From Alphaproteobacteria bacterium (GTDB lineage Bacteria > Pseudomonadota > Alphaproteobacteria > Rhodobacterales > Rhodobacteraceae), in assembly GCA_030433335.1 (NCBI GenBank), contig JAUILL010000003.1:124001-188000 (forward strand): a stretch of 64,000 nt of DNA, written 5' to 3'. The notes under the pieces were generated by a model. The model did not search any database, was not told the origin of the DNA, and saw nothing but the letters and a program-made list of their open reading frames with translations. Both the position numbers and the translations under genes were made by a program. Positions 58,265 through 64,000 of this stretch are shown here, in pieces. Position 1 is the first letter of the stretch; each line of letters begins with the position of its first letter.

Positions 58265-59269
58265 TTAGGGCGCTGGGTGCAATCCGGCGCGGATTGCGGC
58301 ACGGTCGATCGCGGCTTCGACGTCATCTTGGGCGACGTGGTGGGGCATGTGACCGATTCCGGGCAAGAGCACCAAGTTGGCGTTCGGGATCTGACTGGAC
58401 AGCGGGATCGCGTGGATCGTGGGTGGGACGGTGTCGTCTGCCTCGCCATGCAGGATTTCTACGGGCATGGGCAGGTCGGGATAGAGCGGGACCATCTGTG
58501 CCAGTTGCGGCTTCAGGCTGCTGACCTGACGGGCATTCGCGCGCAGGCTGTCGCGGCGCAGGGCCAGATCAGCACCAAGGTATGCGGCATAGCCCGCTGG
58601 CGCGGTTTGGGGCGCGAACACGCCATCCACCATAGAATTCAAGGTCTTGGTGCTAAGAAGAGCCGAGACCAGAGGCACCGCGATCCGCCCGCCAAGGCTG
58701 CTGTTCGGGACGGAATAGCTGACGCCAAGGCTACCGGGCCACGGGTTGGACGCGCCCGACAGGACGACCAATGCGGCTGTGTCCTGGGGCCGTTCCAGCG
58801 CCCAAGCCAGCGCGACGGCGCCACCAAAGCTGTGGCCAAGAACAACAGGATCGGTGACACCAAGTTGGTCAGCCGCGAGTTGCAGCATCCGTGCCTGTTC
58901 TCGGACGGGTTCGGACCCGTTGTTGGCAGGGGTATCATAGCTGGGATCGGCGCGGTCGGTGTAGCCCATGCCCGGACGGTCAAAGGCGATCACGCGGTAG
59001 CGGTCGGTCAGACGGTCCACAAGGCTAAAGGTGAAATCCCGCAGGTTGCCGCTGGCGCCATGGATCAGGACCAGATCGGGGCCTGCCCCTTCGACAAAGG
59101 CGTGGACGCGGCGACCGTCTGCCAGTTCGACAAACTCGCCGATCGGGGGCGTGTTCGCTTCGGCAACAGCTTCGCGTTCGGTCGCGCGGCGATCAATCAC
59201 CGCGCAGCCGGTGGCTGCCGTCAATCCGGCAAGGGCAATAACCTTAAAGGCCAATTTTCTCCAGCTCAT
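58265..59269 (-). CDS. alpha/beta-hydrolase lipoprotein
   Basis: This 334-aa serine hydrolase has a lipoprotein signal (lipobox TAATGC, acylated C22), so it is membrane-tethered in the periplasm. The fold motifs are the oxyanion HGASGN (70-75), [10 protein letters not shown], and the nucleophile elbow GHSFGG (S147). The acid is probably D in GEADDTVPP, and the base H in [11 protein letters not shown]. Substrate unknown; epoxide hydrolase or esterase activities are common in this family. It overlaps the 3' end of metA by 26 bp on the same strand. Confidence 0.88.
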   Translation of the reverse strand: MSWRKLAFKVIALAGLTAATGCAVIDRRATEREAVAEANTPPIGEFVELADGRRVHAFVEGAGPDLVLIHGASGNLRDFTFSLVDRLTDRYRVIAFDRPGMGYTDRADPSYDTPANNGSEPVREQARMLQLAADQLGVTDPVVLGHSFGGAVALAWALERPQDTAALVVLSGASNPWPGSLGVSYSVPNSSLGGRIAVPLVSALLSTKTLNSMVDGVFAPQTAPAGYAAYLGADLALRRDSLRANARQVSSLKPQLAQMVPLYPDLPMPVEILHGEADDTVPPTIHAIPLSSQIPNANLVLLPGIGHMPHHVAQDDVEAAIDRAAIRAGLHPAP

Positions 59270-60167
59270 ATGGGGTCGTCTGATAAATTTCGTTTATCCA
59301 GTTCCCATATAGAAGGTGCGCGTGACTTCTCCAGCGATTGAGAGGTTTTTTCGACGGATCGTCATCGGGATAGTAGTTTTCCGGCACGTTGATCGGCTTG
59401 CCCGCTTCGACGTCGCGGTCGTATTCCTCTTTCAACGTGTTGTCGTCGTATTCAAAGTGGTTGAACACGTAGAGCGCACGGTGGGCCGCATCCTCGACCA
59501 GACAGGGGCCGGATTTGTCGCTGGCGATCAGCGTTTTCAGGCCATCATGCTTGTCCAGATCGTCTTGGTGGATTTCCGTCCAGCGGCTGACCGGTACCAG
59601 CACATCATCAGAGAACCCGCGCAAGTAGGGCGAGGCGGGCGCCAGATTGCGATGGCGGAAGCATCCAAAGGACTTCGCGTCCAAGAGATGTTTGGGCACG
59701 CCGTGGAAGTAGTTGATCATCGCCATGCCGCCCCAGCACACGCCAAAGGTCGAGTGCACGTGGCCTTGGGTCCAGTCGAAAACCTCGCAAAGCTCTTGCC
59801 AGTAGGTGACGTCCTGAAACTCCAGATGCTCGATCGGGGCACCGGTGATGATCAGGCCATCAAACTTCTCGCCGCTCGCCTTCACCTCTTCGAAGGGGCG
59901 GTAGAAGCTTTCCATATGCTCGGCGGCGGTGTTCTTGGTCTGATGCTCGCTCATGCGGATGAGCGTGAATTCGATCTGCAGAGGGGTCGCGCCGATCAGT
60001 CGGGCGAACTGGTTCTCTGTCTGGATCTTCTTTGGCATCAGGTTCAGAAGCGCGATCTTGATCGGGCGGATGTCCTGGCGGGCTGCCTGATCGTCTGCCA
60101 TGACCATAACACCCTCTTTGGAGAGGACATCATAGGCGGGCAGGTCGGAGGGCAGCTTGATAGGCAT
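59244..60167 (-). CDS. metA: homoserine O-acyltransferase MetA (probably acetyl-specific)
   Basis: MetA activates homoserine for methionine synthesis. The 307-aa protein has the nucleophile C143 in FGVCWGG, the glutamine-amidotransferase-like fold, [11 protein letters not shown] and FNHFEYD. At the position that sets acyl-CoA choice it has Glu (E113 in [10 protein letters not shown]), the residue found in acetyl-CoA-using MetA proteins, where succinyl-using E. coli MetA has Gly. The start ATG at 60167 gives the canonical [11 protein letters not shown] head although no good ribosome site precedes it. No SAM-II riboswitch is recognised in the 57-bp leader. Confidence 0.93.
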   Translation of the reverse strand: MPIKLPSDLPAYDVLSKEGVMVMADDQAARQDIRPIKIALLNLMPKKIQTENQFARLIGATPLQIEFTLIRMSEHQTKNTAAEHMESFYRPFEEVKASGEKFDGLIITGAPIEHLEFQDVTYWQELCEVFDWTQGHVHSTFGVCWGGMAMINYFHGVPKHLLDAKSFGCFRHRNLAPASPYLRGFSDDVLVPVSRWTEIHQDDLDKHDGLKTLIASDKSGPCLVEDAAHRALYVFNHFEYDDNTLKEEYDRDVEAGKPINVPENYYPDDDPSKKPLNRWRSHAHLLYGNWINEIYQTTPYELEKIGL

Positions 60168-60214
60168 TGGAGGATTTCCGCTTTATTGGATAGGCATCCT
60201 AGATAGTCTTAAGT

Positions 60215-60238
60215 AACGGCAGACTCAAGCCTGCCGTT
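60215..60238 (-). terminator. hairpin overlapping the end of the P-loop gene
   Basis: A perfect 8-bp stem AACGGCAG / CTGCCGTT whose loop contains the stop codon of the upstream gene. There is no clear T-run, so it may be a weak terminator or part of the metA leader. Confidence 0.4.
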
Positions 60239-61085
60239 GAATCGCTTTTGCAATCAGAGCGTCGAAATCTGCAGGGGTTTTGACCTGCATGACTTCTTCA
60301 GCCTTGATGGTGACGCCCCATTTGGCCATTGCCGCATAGCGCGGCTGACGGTGTGCCAGCGCCTGCGCGTAGGTCCAGCGAACAAAGGCGTCAGGGTTCA
60401 CCTGTTCCTGCGTCTGGCCGTTGGACTCCAGATACTCGCCCCATTTAGCGGTCAGGATCTCTGGGATGTAGTACATTGGCTTTGGCGCGCGGTCGAAGCG
60501 GCGGCAGAGCTCTGCGGTGTGGGCGTCACTGCCTTCGATCCAGATCAGCAGTGTCTCTTCGGACAGGGCCTTCATCACCGGATCGTCGGGATCGTTGGGA
60601 TCGACCACCTCGCAAATGGAGCCACCGCTGTCACAGATGAAGTTGTCGTAGCCGTAGAGCCCTTTGGCCCGTTCGCAGAAATACGGCGTGTCCAGCAGCG
60701 CCGCGATCTCGGCGGTGCGGTGCTGGTCCTGACGGCGGCGGTATTCGGCAAAGGGCAGGCCGCCTTGGTCGGGGTTGCCCGGTTTGCCTAGGTAGGTCGA
60801 CAGCGGCGCCAGATTTTCAAAGGTGATGTTCGAGCCGATAAAGATCGAGTCCGACATCAAGAGTTCGCGCAGTGTCGGATGCTGCATCGCCAGACGTTTG
60901 TATTCGTCGGTGATGTATTCGCCCATGTACCGCGTGCCGATGCGGTAATCGATCGAGTAGTGGAACCAGCCCGCTTCGTGCCGCAGCATGTTGGCCAGAA
61001 AGGTTTTTCCCAAACCGGACATTCCGAACAGGGTAATGCGTTTGGAGGCGGCGGTCAGCCAACTGTCGGCGGTGGGATACAACAT
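60225..61085 (-). CDS. P-loop ATPase of unknown function
   Basis: This 286-aa cytoplasmic protein has Walker A GMSGLGKT (residues about 21-28) followed by FLANMLRHE. A Walker B-like LLIWIEGSD lies near residue 180. YSIDYRIGTRYMGEYI, FICDSGGSICEVVDP and FDRAPKPMYYIPE look like conserved family blocks. It resembles the nucleotide-kinase branch of P-loop proteins and not AAA+. I recall similar hypothetical ATPases in other Rhodobacterales, with no assigned role. It sits upstream of metA on the same strand, 57 bp away. Confidence 0.7.
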   Translation of the reverse strand: MLYPTADSWLTAASKRITLFGMSGLGKTFLANMLRHEAGWFHYSIDYRIGTRYMGEYITDEYKRLAMQHPTLRELLMSDSIFIGSNITFENLAPLSTYLGKPGNPDQGGLPFAEYRRRQDQHRTAEIAALLDTPYFCERAKGLYGYDNFICDSGGSICEVVDPNDPDDPVMKALSEETLLIWIEGSDAHTAELCRRFDRAPKPMYYIPEILTAKWGEYLESNGQTQEQVNPDAFVRWTYAQALAHRQPRYAAMAKWGVTIKAEEVMQVKTPADFDALIAKAIQRQA

Positions 61086-61164
61086 GAAAAGGCCCGAATT
61101 AAGTGCGTTCGTGCTGTGTTACCGCTCCTGCAAGGTGCGGTCAAACCAGCGCTGCGGACTGCGC

Positions 61165-61201
61165 AAAAAGAAACGCCCCGCACGGGAAGTGCAGGGCGCT
61201 C
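61165..61201 (-). terminator. terminator of the FadL-type porin gene
   Basis: On the minus strand GCGCCCTGCAC pairs with GTGCGGGGCGT, followed by TTCTTTTTGCG. Confidence 0.85.
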
Positions 61202-61221
61202 TTTTCGATCCGATAGGTGGA

Positions 61222-62412
61222 TCAGAAGCTATAGGACAGCTTGATGCCAGCGCCGAAGACAGTGTTGCCCTCGAAATCTGCGCGGGTTGCGCCGCGGGCA
61301 TAGGCTTTGGCATCGCCGACCTGACGCCAGCTTGCGCCGCCGGAGATCTCGAAACCGTTGTCAAAGGTGTAGGCGCCGCCAAGGGTCAGCGAGTTAAACC
61401 CGTTGGTCGGTGCCAGCGGCGACACTTCTTCGTCTCCTGCGGACTCATGCGAAAACGCTGCCAGTGCCGAGAAGTTCGGCGAGAAGCGGCGGCCCACGCC
61501 GATGGTGTAGGTGACGGTGTCGTCAAGGCTCACCAGTTCCGCGTCGAGCAGATCGGCGTAAACGCTGAACACCGAATGTTCGACCCAGCGGATCGAGCCA
61601 AAGAGCAGGGTGTCCTTGGCGATGCCGGACTGGACATCAAGGTTCCACGACTTCGGCGTTTTTACGTCAAGCGATCCGCTTTGTGTGGTGGTCGAGCTTG
61701 CCACGACGCCAACACCGGGGACCACAACGTCCAAAGGCAGGGTCTCTTCAACATCCATCTTGTGAGTGATCTCGGAGTTGAATGACAGAGCCACGCGCAG
61801 GGCGATGTCCGGAATTTCATAGGCCGCGCCGACAGTGTAGCCGGTGCCGACCGCGTCTTTCAGCTCGATATTATAGCCCGACGCGCCTGCTGCCAGAACG
61901 CCACCCGGACCTGCGGGCGGAGGCGGAAGAACCTGAAGGGTGCCGCCATACGTGGTGCCGTCCAGAGTGATGTCACCCGAGGCAGTCTGTCGACGCAGAC
62001 CCCCAAAGACGCTGGCATTGCTGTTCACCTGATACTTCAGCAAGAAAGTCTGAGCGTTGACTTCTGCAAAGGCTTTGGTGCCGCCAAGTTCGGTTGTTGC
62101 GCTGTTGCCGCCGTACTCGATGTCCGCGCCAAAAGGCTGGTCCATGATGATGCCAAAGGACAAACGGTCATTGATGTCGATCTTGGCGCGCAGTTCTTTC
62201 TGCGCGAAATCGTTAGCCACGTTGTCGTAGCTGTAGCCGGTGGTCTTGCCTTCGCCGCCAACGTTGGGACGGACAGAGCCAAAGCCAAGCTCAACGTAAT
62301 TGCCCTTTTTAAACAGGACGCTGCTGGATTGATTGGTGCGTTCGATCCCGCCTGCGGCCACCGAAGTGCCCAGAACGGCAATCATCGCACTACCGAGTAG
62401 TGTTCTTTTCAT
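61222..62412 (-). CDS. FadL/OmpP1/TodX-family outer-membrane protein
   Basis: This 396-aa beta-barrel precursor has a signal peptide MKRTLLGSAMIAVLGTSVAAGG, with cleavage near residue 20. GIERTNQSSSVLFKKGNYVELGFG matches the FadL-type N-terminal hatch region, which lacks the enteric NPA motif here. Amphipathic strands alternate through the rest, and the last residue is Phe (KLSYSF), the usual outer-membrane assembly signal. The role is probably uptake of fatty acids or other hydrophobic compounds. GAGGA lies before the ATG. It is monocistronic, with its own terminator. Confidence 0.9.
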   Translation of the reverse strand: MKRTLLGSAMIAVLGTSVAAGGIERTNQSSSVLFKKGNYVELGFGSVRPNVGGEGKTTGYSYDNVANDFAQKELRAKIDINDRLSFGIIMDQPFGADIEYGGNSATTELGGTKAFAEVNAQTFLLKYQVNSNASVFGGLRRQTASGDITLDGTTYGGTLQVLPPPPAGPGGVLAAGASGYNIELKDAVGTGYTVGAAYEIPDIALRVALSFNSEITHKMDVEETLPLDVVVPGVGVVASSTTTQSGSLDVKTPKSWNLDVQSGIAKDTLLFGSIRWVEHSVFSVYADLLDAELVSLDDTVTYTIGVGRRFSPNFSALAAFSHESAGDEEVSPLAPTNGFNSLTLGGAYTFDNGFEISGGASWRQVGDAKAYARGATRADFEGNTVFGAGIKLSYSF

Positions 62413-62527
62413 GGATCCTCATCCCTCTTACCTTCTCCCCAAGGTGAAACTCAGCCTACGAGTCCTTGAGGCGATGGGTCAATCTTTGCCCTTACGTTAA
62501 TGTGATCACTTTGGCCGTAACGTCACA

Positions 62528-63391
62528 CTATTTTACTGCGCGTGTCTCTTTGCGGATATTTGCGTAGTTTGCAGTTATGATGATCAGCGCGCCTAACGCA
62601 ACGTAAAGATCTAGGGCTTCTGAATACAGCAGGGCTCCTAAGGCCGCAATCAGAGGTAGCCGAAGGAAATCGATGGGCATCACAATGGATGCAGGTGCTA
62701 GGGAAAGGGCGGTGGTCAGGCAAAAATGGGCAGTCACACCGCAGATTGCGATCAAAGTGACCAATGGCAGGTTGGCCGAGGTAGGGAGGGCGATGTCCAT
62801 GTCCCAACCCGCACAGATCAGGCCGAAAATGCACTGCATACCCGTTAGCCAGAACATGATCGACGTGATCTTTTCATTTCGGGTCAGAAGCCGCGTGGTG
62901 ACTGCAGATGCGGCAAAGCCGATGGCCGCAAGAGCGGGCGTGATTTGCGCCCATCCCATCGCAGAAGTGCCTGGCCTCGTGATAATCAGAATACCAATAA
63001 ATCCCGCCAGACCGGCCAGCAGTCTGCTGCGGGTCAATCGCTCTTTGAGGATGATCGCGGATAGGAACAAGGCCCAGAGAGGGGCACTGAACTCGATCGC
63101 AAAGACCTGCGCCAGCGGCACAACCGCGATCGCGTAAAACCAGAGGTTCTGTGCTGTGAAGTGGCAGATGTTCCGAATGGTGTGCAGTGGCAACCTGTCA
63201 GTTCGGATATCGCCTCGGGTGCCTGCCAATGTTGCGCAAACGAGAACAATTACGAAGCCGATCAGACTTCGGTAGAACATGATCTCGAAGGTATCGAGAT
63301 TTGTGCTGACTTCGCGGCCGGCAATCGCCATGGCCGAAAATGACAGGATAGCGCCGCTCATCCAGAGGCTGCCGCGAAGAACCGGTGACAC
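62528..63391 (-). CDS. EamA/DMT-family permease
   Basis: This 287-aa permease has ten predicted helices in two EamA repeats. Conserved parts include YRSLIGFVIVLVCA, SAPLWALFLSAIILKERLT and PASIVMPIDFLRLPLIA. The GTG at 63391 (VSPVLRG) was chosen because TAGGAGCACTTTTC leads into it at good spacing; a TTG 27 bases upstream also opens the frame. It is related to the permease at 14376 but not close. Substrate unknown. A single gene. Confidence 0.86.
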   Translation of the reverse strand: MSPVLRGSLWMSGAILSFSAMAIAGREVSTNLDTFEIMFYRSLIGFVIVLVCATLAGTRGDIRTDRLPLHTIRNICHFTAQNLWFYAIAVVPLAQVFAIEFSAPLWALFLSAIILKERLTRSRLLAGLAGFIGILIITRPGTSAMGWAQITPALAAIGFAASAVTTRLLTRNEKITSIMFWLTGMQCIFGLICAGWDMDIALPTSANLPLVTLIAICGVTAHFCLTTALSLAPASIVMPIDFLRLPLIAALGALLYSEALDLYVALGALIIITANYANIRKETRAVK

Positions 63392-63471
63392 GAAAAGTGC
63401 TCCTATAAGTTGGGGCAAGTGTCAGGCATCTTTGCTCGGTGCACGGGAAAGTAAAGCCTCGTTCCTGTGCG

Positions 63472-64000
63472 CTACCGCAAGAAGCTACCGCCAAGCTGGG
63501 GTGTCAGCCCGACAAGTTCAGCGCCACTCCAGACGGCGGCGCGCCCGAGGTTGAACCAGAAGGCCAAAGCTTCTCGCACGACAAGCCGCGCACTCATTTC
63601 GGCGCCGTCGGGACGAAAACTGGTGCTTTTGCACAATCCTGCTGGTGTATGACCAGCCCAAGCAAAGCTGAGCCACGCCCGCCACAAGTGATAGCCGTCG
63701 CTCACCAAGATGATCCGATCTTGGCCTTCCAGCATCGAGACAGAGTTGCGGGCGTTCTGCAGCGTGGACCTTGAGTTCGCTTCGACGGTGATCGCCGCAG
63801 TAGGGATGCCAGCTTCCTTGGCTCGGTCGGCCATTTGGACTGCGGCCGCGACATGAACCCTGTTTTCGGAAACGCCGCCGGTCATATGGAGACGGGGGGC
63901 GACACCCCGCTGGAACAGGTCGATTCCAGCATCGGTTCGAAGGGCGGTGTCAGGGCCAATTTTTCCTTTGGACCCGAGACTTCCGCTCAAAACCACGATG
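63472..64000 (-). CDS. DUF218 (YdcF-like) protein, 5'-truncated
   Basis: The frame is open through the right edge, so the N terminus is outside the window; at least 176 residues are visible. The DUF218 pattern is IVVLSGSLGSK, DTALRTDAGIDLF, APRLHMTGG, ITVEANSRSTLQNARNS, and IILVSDGYHLWRAWLSF. Members of this Rossmann-like family (SanA/ElyC/YdcF) act in envelope biogenesis or bind AdoMet. An upstream membrane anchor, usual in SanA/ElyC, would be beyond the edge. Role not assigned. Confidence 0.85.
   Translation of the reverse strand, partial: IVVLSGSLGSKGKIGPDTALRTDAGIDLFQRGVAPRLHMTGGVSENRVHVAAAVQMADRAKEAGIPTAAITVEANSRSTLQNARNSVSMLEGQDRIILVSDGYHLWRAWLSFAWAGHTPAGLCKSTSFRPDGAEMSARLVVREALAFWFNLGRAAVWSGAELVGLTPQLGGSFLR

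Noticed and set aside
60168-60224. SAM-II riboswitch in the metA leader
   Set aside because: Alphaproteobacterial metA genes often have one, but the 57-bp leader is short and I could not find the SAM-II pseudoknot sequences; only the end-of-gene hairpin is visible.

Overview
The window reads as chromosome of a marine alphaproteobacterium of the order Rhodobacterales (Roseobacter group). The grounds are the tail end of a gene transfer agent (GTA) cluster at the left edge, a sciP-ctrA pair, a Fur of the alphaproteobacterial Mur type, an E1-beta with its own lipoyl domain, COX15-type heme A synthase, RTX proteins with C-terminal Hint domains, and GTTC-N7-GTTC sites of the alphaproteobacterial LexA type. 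Nearly all of it is core genome with high GC and dense, short operons. No insertion sequence, prophage body or CRISPR array was seen.

Layout. 1-1.8 kb: 3' end of the GTA baseplate/host-specificity gene, then cysE. 2.1-7.7 kb, minus strand: pdhA-pdhB-pdhC, ftsB-like, pgk. 7.8-8.9 kb: two overlapping cyclophilins. 8.9-15.8 kb: FemAB-like acyltransferase, a 48-codon membrane ORF, tyrS, anmK, a DUF985 cupin, eno, a DMT permease and fur/mur. 15.8-20 kb: AI-2E permease, selO, GNAT, nucleoside hydrolase. 20-26.6 kb: a two-component system divergent from a glucose-type ABC importer, with four phased GTAAC repeats between them. 26.8-29.5 kb: ctaA and an M32 carboxypeptidase. 29.7-32.9 kb: a large acidic TIM-barrel-like orphan and a LysR regulator. 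33-37.4 kb: gyrA, usg, dsbB and a YqaA-like protein.

37.5-42.8 kb is the most accessory-looking part: tRNA-Leu(CAA), an AT-rich spacer, a 1177-aa LamG/DUF4114/RTX/Hint protein and a free-standing Hint protein. 42.7-51.5 kb: a MobA-like nucleotidyltransferase, mnmA, sciP, ctrA, ligA, recG, a 40-aa membrane peptide behind a cluster of three LexA-type boxes, a NifU-like protein and hisI. 51.5-55.5 kb: gluQ, trmFO, a thioesterase and rplM-rpsI. 55.5-64 kb: a small winged-helix protein, TetR, ppk2, a lipoprotein hydrolase, metA, an unknown P-loop protein, a FadL-type porin, a DMT permease and the start-less 3' part of a DUF218 gene.

Themes. Central carbon metabolism (glucose uptake, pgk, eno, PDH) is well represented. 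The CtrA/SciP pair and the GTA end lie within 45 kb of each other; in Rhodobacter capsulatus CtrA is needed for GTA production. The observation I would follow first is the putative SOS-controlled 40-aa membrane peptide downstream of recG (50047-50282). A second is a short conserved-looking element, seen seven times, always in sense orientation downstream of a gene and usually at a convergent junction.
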